The notes below the pieces were generated by a model that was not told the origin of the DNA, made no database searches, and saw nothing but the letters and a program-made list of their open reading frames with translations. DNA of 21,373 bases. Source: Phycisphaerae bacterium (lineage in GTDB: Bacteria; Planctomycetota; Phycisphaerae; Sedimentisphaerales; Anaerobacaceae). The stretch is from NCBI GenBank assembly GCA_030602845.1, contig JAUVYZ010000005.1, positions 1 to 21,373 on the forward strand, in the 5' to 3' direction. Position numbers and translations under genes: made by a program. Of the stretch, positions 7,745 through 14,953 are shown piece by piece. The stretch's first letter is position 1; the number at the start of each line of letters is the position of its first letter.

Positions 7745-8539
7745 ATGGAAAAGTTTATTTACAAGACGCCACAGGAAATGGGAGCAGCGGCAGGGACACA
7801 GGCGGCAGAAGTCATCAAACAGGCAATAGAAAATAAAGGACAGGCGAATATTATCCTGGCGACGGGGACCAGCCAATTCGAGATACTCAAGAAGCTTGTG
7901 GCTGCGAGCCCCGCCCCTCCGAGAGGCTGGCCGAGGGGCTGGGCGGGCGGAATCGACTTCTCGAAAGTAACAATGTTTCACCTCGATGAATACATAGGGC
8001 TGAGTGCAGACCATCCGGCCAATTTCAGAAAGTTTCTGAAAGAACGGTTCGTCGATAAGGTGGCAAGTTTGAAGGCGATACATTTCGTCAACGGCAATGC
8101 AGATGACCCGCAGCAGGAGTGCCGCAGGTTAGGTGCTATTATCGCGACGCATCCGATTGACGCGGCACTGATAGGCATCGGCGAGAATGGGCATCTGGCG
8201 TTTAACGACCCGCCGGCAGACTTCCAGACCGAAGAGCCATTCATTATCGTTGAACTGGACGAGAGATGCAGAGGCCAGCAGTTGGGCGAAGGATGGTTTG
8301 ATACCCTGGAGCAGGTACCTCGCCGGGCGATATCGATGAGCATCCGGCAGATTATGAAAAGTGCGTGCTTAATTGTTTCGGTGCCGGAGAAACGCAAAGC
8401 CGAGGCGGTCAAGAACGCTCTGGAAGGGCAAGTAACAAATATGTGTCCGGCGTCGATACTGCAGAGACATCAGAACTGCAAGATATTTATGGACGCTGAG
8501 GCGGCGTCATTGCTTTCGAAAATTCAGGGACAGCCATAA
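7745..8539 (+). CDS. nagB: Glucosamine-6-phosphate deaminase/isomerase family protein
   Basis: NagB converts glucosamine-6-phosphate to fructose-6-phosphate and ammonia in the cytoplasm, the last step of amino-sugar catabolism. The 264 residues, near the E. coli length, show ATGTSQFE (39-46, phosphate binding), FHLDEYIG (78-85, active-site Asp81), and GIGENGHLAFNDP (144-156, with His150). Asn148 sits where E. coli NagB has Asp141, and Asp155 where it has Glu148, so a related substrate such as galactosamine-6-phosphate cannot be excluded. Residues about 53-69 (SPAPPRGWPRGWAGG and neighbours) are an extra Pro/Gly/Trp-rich stretch encoded by a GC-rich palindrome. ATG 7745 has AGGGTGA upstream. 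The gene converges on the kinase gene, with 22 bases between the stops; the nagA-like gene completes the pathway. Confidence 0.87.
   Translation: MEKFIYKTPQEMGAAAGTQAAEVIKQAIENKGQANIILATGTSQFEILKKLVAASPAPPRGWPRGWAGGIDFSKVTMFHLDEYIGLSADHPANFRKFLKERFVDKVASLKAIHFVNGNADDPQQECRRLGAIIATHPIDAALIGIGENGHLAFNDPPADFQTEEPFIIVELDERCRGQQLGEGWFDTLEQVPRRAISMSIRQIMKSACLIVSVPEKRKAEAVKNALEGQVTNMCPASILQRHQNCKIFMDAEAASLLSKIQGQP
7907..7948. repeat. GC-rich palindromic element inserted in frame in nagB
   Basis: CCCGCCC (7910-7916) pairs perfectly with GGGCGGG (7941-7947), and AGCCCC (7907-7912) can alternatively pair with GGGGCT (7935-7940). The element encodes residues that interrupt the conserved NagB region between LKKLV and IDFSKVTMFHLDEY, where family members usually have a short loop. 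Its GC content is far above that of the surrounding gene. Confidence 0.6.
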
Positions 8540-8561
8540 AAGACGTTGGCAGTCCCGAATT

Positions 8562-10229
8562 TTATATCGTGCACAAACCGCCCACGGGGTTGACTATCTC
8601 CGCTTCTACCAACAGATTGCGTGGGCGATAGTATTGTTCAGCCACATTTTCGATGAGCTGCCGAGCATGTTTATCTTCGACAACAGCCACGATGCTGCCG
8701 CCCATCCCCGCGCCGACAAGCCCCGCGCCAACCACGCCCGGAGTCGCCAGCGCGATATCAACGAGCATATCTATTTCGGGCAGGCTGACATTATAGCCAC
8801 CGCTCTGGCGGCACAGCCGAGCCTGGCTTATACGCTGCGGGTCACCCGATTTTAGGTCGCTTATCAGAGCATCAATCCTTGTATTGGGATAACTGTTGTC
8901 GGTTGGTATGCGTTTTCCGTCAACCACTTTTGTTACGCGGTCGCCATTGTGCGAGATGCTAATCAACTCGCCGAAGGTTTTTATATCGTCTGTTTGCAGG
9001 CACCGCGGAACCATATCGGCTCGAATACACTCGGCTATTCCGTAGAGACATATCCGCCTGACGTGATAACCCTGCTTGGGTTCGTCGTGACTTCTAAAGA
9101 CATGACGAATTTCCGGCTCGTGTTCCGGAAGGAGCTCCAGAATGTCCGCACGGCTGACAGAGGCGGGCAGTGACTTTACCATTCGATAGATTTGGACCTC
9201 ATCAACGCCAAGTCTCTCTGGATTGACATCGCGAAGTCGTTCGAGCTTGCCGGCATACTGTGGAAAATTTTTGCGGAGCATCATCAAGCCAAACTCATAG
9301 GCGGCCACGCGACTGTTAAAGGCATTGCGGGTGTCGGCTTGCTTTCTCGCCTCGATGCAACTGTTGGCCAGCACGAGACTATAGCCGGACGGAAGCGCAG
9401 CGTCTTCTACTGTCACTGGAAAAGCGGTAATATGGAGGATTGTACCGGGCCTGCCGAATATAATAGCAGCGTGGTCGCTGCATCCGCCGCGGGTGCCCAC
9501 ATACCATTCGGCGAAACCTGCGTACTCAACCAAATCGACAGGTTGAATCGCAAGGGCGTTTGTCCGTATTACCGCTTCCGCAGCAGCCATAACCAATGCC
9601 GATGAAGAACTAAGCCCCGCCGCCCTGGGGACATTGCCGTAAACCATCATATTCATACCCTTGATCGCCGGCGCGAAGCTGCCTTCATCTTTTGTGTTGA
9701 GATGTTGAAAGTACAGCACCGCAGCGCGGACATAATTCGACCAGGTAATCGACGGGTCGTCTTTGCGTTTTTCAAACTCATCGTGGCACCAGGCGTCCCA
9801 GTCCCGGATTTTTTCCTTCACCGGCAGAGACGCGCTGATACGGAATTGTTCATCAGGAAACTGACTCGACTCGACATTTTTTGCCAGCACCAGGTCGTCG
9901 TCACGCGGCTCAAACACACACCACATTTGCTTTACAGAGATGGGATTGACCGACCCGCCGCGGTGGTCGATGTGAGTGCCTACCAGGTTAACCCGACCGG
10001 TTGAGCGTACTATAATGACGCTTCGGTTTTCGCCGTATCTGCCGGCAAATGCTTCAAGGACGCGCAAAGCCATCCGGGCCGCTTCGGCTTTCAAATCCTC
10101 ATTACCGCCGTAGATTTCGTCCAACCTGTGGTGAAATGCACTGTTTGCCTCTTTAATCAGAACAATCCAATCGCTGACTGGTCGCCGGCCACTGTTTTTC
10201 AACAGCCATAAGTTTTCGTCCTCTAACAT
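8562..10229 (-). CDS. Galactokinase-family GHMP sugar kinase (possible N-acetylhexosamine kinase)
   Basis: The 555-residue protein has the three GHMP kinase motifs in galactokinase form: GRVNLVGTHIDHRGG (78-92, sugar-binding signature), GNVPRAAGLSSSSAL (198-212, ATP-binding glycine/serine loop) and GLVGAGMGGSIVAVV (503-517). Asp252 in RGGCSDHAA is the likely catalytic base. It should transfer phosphate from ATP to C1 of a hexose. Bacterial galactokinases have about 380-400 residues. The extra length lies in a roughly 70-residue N-terminal extension and an insertion in the second half. No galT or galE is nearby; the neighbours are nagA and nagB, so an amino-sugar substrate such as GalNAc (as in eukaryotic GALK2) is a reasonable inference. 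ATG 10229 lacks a clear ribosome site. It lies 38 bases downstream of nagA on the same strand, probably in one transcript. Confidence 0.85.
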   Translation of the reverse strand: MLEDENLWLLKNSGRRPVSDWIVLIKEANSAFHHRLDEIYGGNEDLKAEAARMALRVLEAFAGRYGENRSVIIVRSTGRVNLVGTHIDHRGGSVNPISVKQMWCVFEPRDDDLVLAKNVESSQFPDEQFRISASLPVKEKIRDWDAWCHDEFEKRKDDPSITWSNYVRAAVLYFQHLNTKDEGSFAPAIKGMNMMVYGNVPRAAGLSSSSALVMAAAEAVIRTNALAIQPVDLVEYAGFAEWYVGTRGGCSDHAAIIFGRPGTILHITAFPVTVEDAALPSGYSLVLANSCIEARKQADTRNAFNSRVAAYEFGLMMLRKNFPQYAGKLERLRDVNPERLGVDEVQIYRMVKSLPASVSRADILELLPEHEPEIRHVFRSHDEPKQGYHVRRICLYGIAECIRADMVPRCLQTDDIKTFGELISISHNGDRVTKVVDGKRIPTDNSYPNTRIDALISDLKSGDPQRISQARLCRQSGGYNVSLPEIDMLVDIALATPGVVGAGLVGAGMGGSIVAVVEDKHARQLIENVAEQYYRPRNLLVEAEIVNPVGGLCTI

Positions 10230-10267
10230 ATTTCTACGCTGTTCAATATCCGCCTAAATAACAGGTT

Positions 10268-11575
10268 CTACTTTGGGGAGTAAACTATATTGCCATCGAC
10301 TATGGTCGACTCAACCATCACCCTATAATCACCCGGTGAGCCGGTGATGTCGAGTATGCACAAGTCAGCTTTTGCGCCGTCGGCGATTGAGCCGCAGCCC
10401 TCTTTATCCAGCCCTGTCAGCGCGCATGGGTTTGTTGACAATATCTTTGCGGCCATCACAAGAGCTTGCTCGAATTCCAACGCATTGTGCAGGCGATTCC
10501 AGATACCCTGCATATCTATAGTGAGCCAATTGAGCAGATTGGCAAATCCACGGTCCATTGTCAGATTGCTGCTGAAGAGGGTATTGGGCTGGTCAACGGC
10601 TCGGAAGTAGTTGCCATCCTCGCTGAGGACGCCGCGTTTGCCGCCACTTGTGAACTGCCTGACCTGCGAACCTGCAGCGAACAAACAGTCTGTTACCCCA
10701 ATAATCCTATCCCCACCTTTGCGTTTCAGGATATCTCTTACATAGGCGGGGTTGACATGGTAGCCGTCAAGGATTTGTTCGGCATAAAGCTCGTCGGATT
10801 TTAATACCGCCTCAATTGCTCCTCCGCCGTGGAATGGCTTGTACGAACCGCCGGTCGGGCCGTTCGTAAAGTGGATGAAATATTTAAGTCCCGCCCTGGT
10901 TGCTTCCACAATTTGCTCACAAGTTGCATTACTGTGTCCGGCTCCCACGACAACTCCTTTGCCGGCCAGATATTCGGTCAATTCATAGCTGGGCCGACCA
11001 AAATCAGGTACAACATTAGCCAGCTTGATGGTTCCTTTGTCCTCGATTCTGTCGAAAGAGTCGGTACGAAATTCAAGCACGTAATCCGGGTTTTGAGCAC
11101 CGGCCATCCGAGGGTTAATGAAACTGCCTTCTAAAAGCGCCCCCAAAAGCTTCGCGCCCGGCTGATTGTTTGTCTTACTTAGATAACGATATAGCTGAGC
11201 ATAGCAATTTCTCAGATTATCAATCGGGCTGGCCCAGGTCCCGACATAAAAACCAGTAACACCGAACTTAATGAGGGTTTTACTCAACATCTCCAGGCCA
11301 TAGTCATAAGCAGCCGGACTATTATCAAAGGTCTCGGATTTCACATCATAAAGACCGGTGGTGAACTCAAAGAGGTTGTAGCCGTGAAAATGTATGTCAA
11401 CAAACCCCGGCACGACATATTTGCCGGTTATATCTACGACCCGGTCACAGCGGTCCTTGTCGCCGGCAAGTTCGACCCTGCCATTGCGAAGGATGATATC
11501 AGTACGTTCAACACCTTGCGGTGTTACCACGAAGCCGCCTTTGAGTTGTACTGTTTTCATATTGACAAGAATCAT
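10268..11575 (-). CDS. nagA: N-acetylglucosamine-6-phosphate deacetylase
   Basis: NagA removes acetate from N-acetylglucosamine-6-phosphate to give the substrate of NagB; it is a cytoplasmic amidohydrolase. The 435 residues show PGFVDIHFHG with H62-x-H64, LLEGSFINP with the metal ligand Glu149, GAGHSNAT with His214, HFTNG with His235, and VTDCLFAAG with catalytic Asp296. It is about 50 residues longer than E. coli NagA. It also differs at the usual HLEGPF...GAHxP region, reading LLEGSF and GAQNP (157-163), so substrate choice may differ. The start is uncertain: ATG 11575 has GAGGT directly abutting it, too close to serve as a standard ribosome site, and ATG 11560 (MKTVQLKGG) is 15 bases past the same GAGGT. 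It probably heads an operon with the GHMP kinase. Confidence 0.85.
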   Translation of the reverse strand: MILVNMKTVQLKGGFVVTPQGVERTDIILRNGRVELAGDKDRCDRVVDITGKYVVPGFVDIHFHGYNLFEFTTGLYDVKSETFDNSPAAYDYGLEMLSKTLIKFGVTGFYVGTWASPIDNLRNCYAQLYRYLSKTNNQPGAKLLGALLEGSFINPRMAGAQNPDYVLEFRTDSFDRIEDKGTIKLANVVPDFGRPSYELTEYLAGKGVVVGAGHSNATCEQIVEATRAGLKYFIHFTNGPTGGSYKPFHGGGAIEAVLKSDELYAEQILDGYHVNPAYVRDILKRKGGDRIIGVTDCLFAAGSQVRQFTSGGKRGVLSEDGNYFRAVDQPNTLFSSNLTMDRGFANLLNWLTIDMQGIWNRLHNALEFEQALVMAAKILSTNPCALTGLDKEGCGSIADGAKADLCILDITGSPGDYRVMVESTIVDGNIVYSPK

Positions 11576-11700
11576 ACCTCAATGGTGTACAGAAGCCAAG
11601 CCGAAGATATCTATTATGCATCGCAGCCCGTTTTTAAGCGTAAAATTCGTCATCCTGCCACTCACAGAAGCATATAACACCTTGTTAATTGCATTTTGAC

Positions 11701-11729
11701 TTTACAAACACACTCAGCCCTGTTAAAAT
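11701..11729 (+). promoter_or_regulatory. Candidate promoter of the 2-oxoacid:ferredoxin oxidoreductase operon
   Basis: TTTACA (11701-11706) and TAAAAT (11724-11729) are 17 bases apart, about 46 bases before the chosen ATG 11776. It lies in the 200-base divergent gap between nagA and the ferredoxin subunit gene. Apart from this I saw only AT-rich sequence in that gap. Confidence 0.35.
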
Positions 11730-11775
11730 TCGTCAGCTAAGTTATAAAACGGCTCAACAGAGACCAAATACGAAA

Positions 11776-12042
11776 ATGGCTGGCAAAATAGTTATAGATA
11801 CCGAACGGTGCAAAGGTTGCGGCTTGTGTGTAGTAGTATGTCCGAAGAATTGCATCGTCATCTCCAGGCACTCCAACAAAAACGGTTACTTCCCCGCCCA
11901 GGTAACCAACGCTGATTGTACAGGGTGCGCTATGTGTGCGATTATCTGCCCGGATGTGGTCATTGAAGTATATCGCGACGAAAATATAGTACCTATCGAA
12001 GGGAGTAGTAAAAAAACTGAGTTGACTAAGGAAAGAGCGTGA
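11776..12042 (+). CDS. korD: 2-oxoacid:ferredoxin oxidoreductase, delta (2[4Fe-4S] ferredoxin) subunit
   Basis: The 88-residue ferredoxin-like subunit carries electrons from the catalytic subunits to free ferredoxin. Two complete CxxCxxCxxxCP motifs are present: Cys12/15/18/22 and Cys48/51/54/58, each binding one [4Fe-4S] cluster. I chose ATG 11776 (MAGKIVIDTERC) because the family begins there. The frame stays open upstream to 11689, but those residues look unlike any ferredoxin. The stop overlaps the GTG start of the alpha subunit (GTGA), so it is the first gene of a four-subunit set. Whether the enzyme prefers 2-oxoglutarate (Kor) or branched-chain 2-oxoacids (Vor) cannot be told from sequence by eye. 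Confidence 0.88.
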   Translation: MAGKIVIDTERCKGCGLCVVVCPKNCIVISRHSNKNGYFPAQVTNADCTGCAMCAIICPDVVIEVYRDENIVPIEGSSKKTELTKERA

Positions 12043-13109
12043 GTGAAAGAATTTTAATGTGTGGCAATGAGGCGCTGGCGGAGGCGGCCATCATTGCCGG
12101 TGTTGACGCATATTTCGGCTATCCGATTACGCCGCAAAACGAAATCCCCGCCTATATGTCCAGGAGAATGCCCGAGGAGGGCCGGGTCTTTGTGCAGAGT
12201 GAAAGCGAATTAGCCGCAATCAATATGGTATTCGGGGCTTCGGCCACGGGCAAAAGGGCTATGACAACATCATCCAGTCCCGGCATCAGTCTGATGCAGG
12301 AGGGAATAAGCTATCTGGCAGGAGCCGAGCTGCCGGCGGTGGTCGTCAATGTAATGCGAGGCGGCCCGGGCCTCGGTAACATTGCACCATCACAAGGCGA
12401 TTATTTCCAAGCCACTCGCGGCGGTGGACACGGCGATTATCGAACCATCGTCTTCGGACCATCAAGCGTACAGGAGCTGGTCAATTGTATACCGCTGGCG
12501 TTCGATTTGGCTGATGAGTATCGAATGACCGTGGTCGTCCTGGCTGACGGTATTTTGGGCCAGATGATGGAGCCGATAGTGCTGGAGAAAAAGCCACGGC
12601 GCAAACTGCCTGCTAAAGATTGGGCCCTGACGGGGGCCAAAGACCGAGAGCAAAACATTGTCCGCTCGTTATGGCTGCCGGAAGGAGCACTGGAAAAACA
12701 CAACTATAAGCTCAAGGCCAAATATGAGCAGGTGCAAAAAAATGAAGTCATCTGCGAACAATACGAGGTTGACGATGCTGAAATCATAGTGGTTGCTTAC
12801 GGCGTTGCAGCAAGAATCGTGCGCGGCGCGGTGAACAAGGCAAGGGAAGAGGGAATCAAGGTCGGGTGGATACGCCCTGTCACCCTGTGGCCATTCCCAA
12901 CAGAGCAAATCAGCAAGGCCGCCGATGAATTGCGGATTTTCCTGACCGTGGAAATGAGCTGCGGCCAGATGGTCGAGGACGTAAAACTGGCCATCGCCGG
13001 TAAAGCACCGGTAGTACTTTACGGCCGACCCGGCGGCAGCATACCGACCGTTGAAGAAATCCTGGACAAAATCAAACAATTGACGATACCAACGAAAAGG
13101 GCAAAGTAA
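12039..13109 (+). CDS. korA: 2-oxoacid:ferredoxin oxidoreductase, alpha subunit (KorA/VorB type)
   Basis: The 356-residue subunit carries the pyrimidine-binding and domain II/III part of the enzyme, which oxidatively decarboxylates a 2-oxoacid to an acyl-CoA and reduces ferredoxin. Visible blocks are MCGNEALAEAAI at the N-terminus, YFGYPITPQNEIP (residues 28-40), FVQSESELAAI (51-61), TTSSSPGISLMQEG (76-89), and VNVMRGGPGLGNIAPSQGDYFQA, all typical of the KorA/VorB group. The C-terminal domain (about 245-350) includes VAYGVAARIV and VGWIRPVTLWPFP. GTG 12039 overlaps the previous stop and has AAGGAA seven bases upstream. It joins the beta subunit by a TAATG one-base overlap. Confidence 0.9.
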   Translation: MSERILMCGNEALAEAAIIAGVDAYFGYPITPQNEIPAYMSRRMPEEGRVFVQSESELAAINMVFGASATGKRAMTTSSSPGISLMQEGISYLAGAELPAVVVNVMRGGPGLGNIAPSQGDYFQATRGGGHGDYRTIVFGPSSVQELVNCIPLAFDLADEYRMTVVVLADGILGQMMEPIVLEKKPRRKLPAKDWALTGAKDREQNIVRSLWLPEGALEKHNYKLKAKYEQVQKNEVICEQYEVDDAEIIVVAYGVAARIVRGAVNKAREEGIKVGWIRPVTLWPFPTEQISKAADELRIFLTVEMSCGQMVEDVKLAIAGKAPVVLYGRPGGSIPTVEEILDKIKQLTIPTKRAK

Positions 13110-13843
13110 TGAAGACAGTATTTACACGAACGCCGACACTCAAGGATTGCCCAACGCATTATTGTCCCGGATGCGGGCACGGGATTGCTCATCGATTGAT
13201 AGCTGAGACAATCGATGAGCTGGGCATACGCGGCCGCACTATCGGCATAGCGCCCGTAGGATGCGCGGTGTTAGCGTATAATTATCTTGACGTAGATATG
13301 GTCGAGGTGGCGCATGGCAGACCACCGGCGGTGGCAACAGGGATGAAAAGGACCAATCCGGACAAAATAATCTTCTCCTATCAAGGCGACGGCGACCTTG
13401 CGGCAATCGGAACAGCGGAAATTATTCACGCCGCACATAGAGGCGAACAAATAACTGTTATCTTTATTAATAACGCGGTCTTCGGTATGACGGGCGGCCA
13501 GATGGCGCCGACAACCGTTCTCGGCCAGGTTACAGCAACGACCCCACAGGGCCGACAGACCACCAGCGAAGGCTATCCGCTGCAAGTATCGGAATTGTTG
13601 GCACTGTTGCCGGGCGCAATTTATGTTGAGCGCTGCTCCGTATATAACCCGGCCCAAATCCGCAAGACCAAAAAGGCCATCAAGCACGCCTTCGAGCTGC
13701 AGGTCAGCGGTGCCCAGGGCCTGTCGCTTGTTGAGGTCCTCTCGCCCTGCCCGGTTTATTGGCGAATGACTCCGGTCAAGGCGATGGAATGGATAGAAAA
13801 CGAAATGACAAAAGTTTTCCCGCTCGGCCGATTGAAGGGCTAA
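13109..13843 (+). CDS. korB: 2-oxoacid:ferredoxin oxidoreductase, beta (TPP-binding) subunit
   Basis: The 244-residue subunit binds thiamine pyrophosphate. It has HYCPGCGHG (Cys19, Cys22) at the N-terminus and the TPP/Mg motif YQGDGDLAAIG (GDG at 93-95) followed by FINNAVFGMTGGQ (Asn121-Asn122). The substrate-side segment MAPTTVLGQVTATTPQGR is characteristic of the 2-oxoglutarate/2-oxoisovalerate members. Length and motif order are normal for the family. ATG 13109 shares its A with the stop of the alpha subunit. The stop (13841-13843) is followed after 14 bases by the gamma subunit, whose start lies in a dispersed repeat. Confidence 0.9.
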   Translation: MKTVFTRTPTLKDCPTHYCPGCGHGIAHRLIAETIDELGIRGRTIGIAPVGCAVLAYNYLDVDMVEVAHGRPPAVATGMKRTNPDKIIFSYQGDGDLAAIGTAEIIHAAHRGEQITVIFINNAVFGMTGGQMAPTTVLGQVTATTPQGRQTTSEGYPLQVSELLALLPGAIYVERCSVYNPAQIRKTKKAIKHAFELQVSGAQGLSLVEVLSPCPVYWRMTPVKAMEWIENEMTKVFPLGRLKG

Positions 13844-13848
13844 AAGCC

Positions 13849-13868
13849 AAATATCGAATGTCGAATGC
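13849..13868 (+). repeat. Dispersed AATATCGAATGTCGAA-type short repeat, copy 2
   Basis: AAATATCGAATGTCGAATGC spans the junction of the beta and gamma subunit genes and provides the likely ATG (13858) of the gamma subunit. It resembles copy 1 at 1591-1634, including the N-terminus it encodes (MSNAE here, MSNVE there). Confidence 0.6.
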
Positions 13869-14436
13869 AGAAATGACAACAAATGATTCTTATGAAGAGG
13901 TTATCATTGCCGGCTTCGGCGGCCAGGGAATCCTGCTGGCCGGCAGACTGCTGGCCCAGATGGCGATGAAGGCCGGTAAAGAAGTAACCTTTATGCCCTC
14001 CTACGGCGCCGAGATTCGAGGCGGTACATCCAATTGTGCGGTTATTGTGGCGGACGAGTCTATTGCCTCACCCATAGTCAGCAAACCCGACTCGCTGATT
14101 GTAATGAACAAGGCCTCGCTGAATAAATTCGCACCACGCCTTAAAAACGGCGGGCTGCTGGTTATGAACAGTTCCCTGATTGACAGCAAGCCGCAACTGG
14201 ACGATACAATCGAAATAATAGCGGTGCCTGCCGACGAACTGGCAGTTGAATTAGGCAACCAGAAAGCCGCTAATATGGTGGCCATCGGCGCGTATTTGCA
14301 AAAACGAGGACATCTTACTCCAGATGCGGCGGCTGAAGCTCTGCCCGACGTGCTTGCGAAGCGGTACCATCAAACATTGCCGCTAAACACTGAAGCTCTG
14401 CGCCGCGGCGCCGAATTCGTTAAAAACAGCGAATAG
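13858..14436 (+). CDS. korC: 2-oxoacid:ferredoxin oxidoreductase, gamma subunit
   Basis: The 192-residue gamma domain is a Rossmann-like subunit that docks with alpha and beta and helps bind CoA. Residues 14-24 read EVIIAGFGGQG, then LLAGRLLAQMAMKAGKEVTF and SYGAEIRGGTSNC, the hallmark sequence of the family. The frame is open back to 13759 inside the beta gene, but those residues are not family-like, so I start at ATG 13858; ATG 13873 is an alternative. Neither has a clear Shine-Dalgarno sequence. It completes the delta-alpha-beta-gamma order. Thirteen to 37 bases later, depending on the start chosen there, comes an ExbD-like gene. Confidence 0.88.
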   Translation: MSNAEMTTNDSYEEVIIAGFGGQGILLAGRLLAQMAMKAGKEVTFMPSYGAEIRGGTSNCAVIVADESIASPIVSKPDSLIVMNKASLNKFAPRLKNGGLLVMNSSLIDSKPQLDDTIEIIAVPADELAVELGNQKAANMVAIGAYLQKRGHLTPDAAAEALPDVLAKRYHQTLPLNTEALRRGAEFVKNSE

Positions 14437-14473
14437 CGGATATACAAAATTGGAAACAGAAAAAACAGAAAGT

Positions 14474-14944
14474 ATGCAAAGAAATGTTTTCAGCCGGCTA
14501 AACAGCAGCCGACGGCGTCCGTTTACTTTGTGTATGGCACCAATGATAGATATGATTTTTCTGCTGCTGATATTCTTTTTCGTAGCAGCGAAGTGGAGAC
14601 CACAGGAGGATTTTTTGCCGTTCCAATTACCTGCTGCACAGGCACAGGACCACAGAATCGGAAAAGCTGAGCCTCTAATAATACATATTTTTGCAACGGA
14701 AACCGGCTGCCAGGTCCGGATAGGGCAGCTCTACACGGTCCAAATAGAAAATCAAACAATTGAGGCCGACCTGGTCGTGTTGATGGAACAAATAGAGAAG
14801 TGCCTGCTTGCCCAAAAAAGATTCGCCACCGACCCCGTAGAAATAATTTGCAGCCCGGAAGTGAAATGGGAACATCTGGCAAAAATATATAATGTGTTTT
14901 ACGGAATGGGCCTGACCGACATTACATTACCAATGACGGAGTAA
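14474..14944 (+). CDS. ExbD/TolR-like proton-channel-associated membrane protein
   Basis: The protein has about 156 residues from ATG 14474. TTG 14450 would add eight. A basic, arginine-rich N-terminus precedes one membrane helix, MAPMIDMIFLLLIFFFVAAKW, containing the conserved aspartate (Asp26) that in ExbD/TolR senses or carries the proton flow of the ExbB/TolQ pore. The rest is a periplasmic domain in the usual ExbD position but weakly conserved, with a proline/glutamine linker. No ExbB/TolQ gene sits beside it; the only one in the window is at 20866-21373 on the other strand, already paired with another ExbD. It lies between the oxidoreductase genes and a large exported solenoid protein, and is probably co-transcribed with both. 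Confidence 0.8.
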   Translation: MQRNVFSRLNSSRRRPFTLCMAPMIDMIFLLLIFFFVAAKWRPQEDFLPFQLPAAQAQDHRIGKAEPLIIHIFATETGCQVRIGQLYTVQIENQTIEADLVVLMEQIEKCLLAQKRFATDPVEIICSPEVKWEHLAKIYNVFYGMGLTDITLPMTE

Positions 14945-14953
14945 CCCCCAACA

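Noticed and set aside
7550..8083. 177-codon minus-strand frame covering the nagB start and promoter
   Set aside because: It is antisense to conserved nagB codons and crosses the inverted repeat; the peptide has no recognisable features.
13271..13882. Long open frame on the minus strand opposite korB
   Set aside because: It is antisense to a clear TPP-subunit gene, its product matches no family I know, and its start merely translates the dispersed repeat in reverse (HSTFDI-type peptide).
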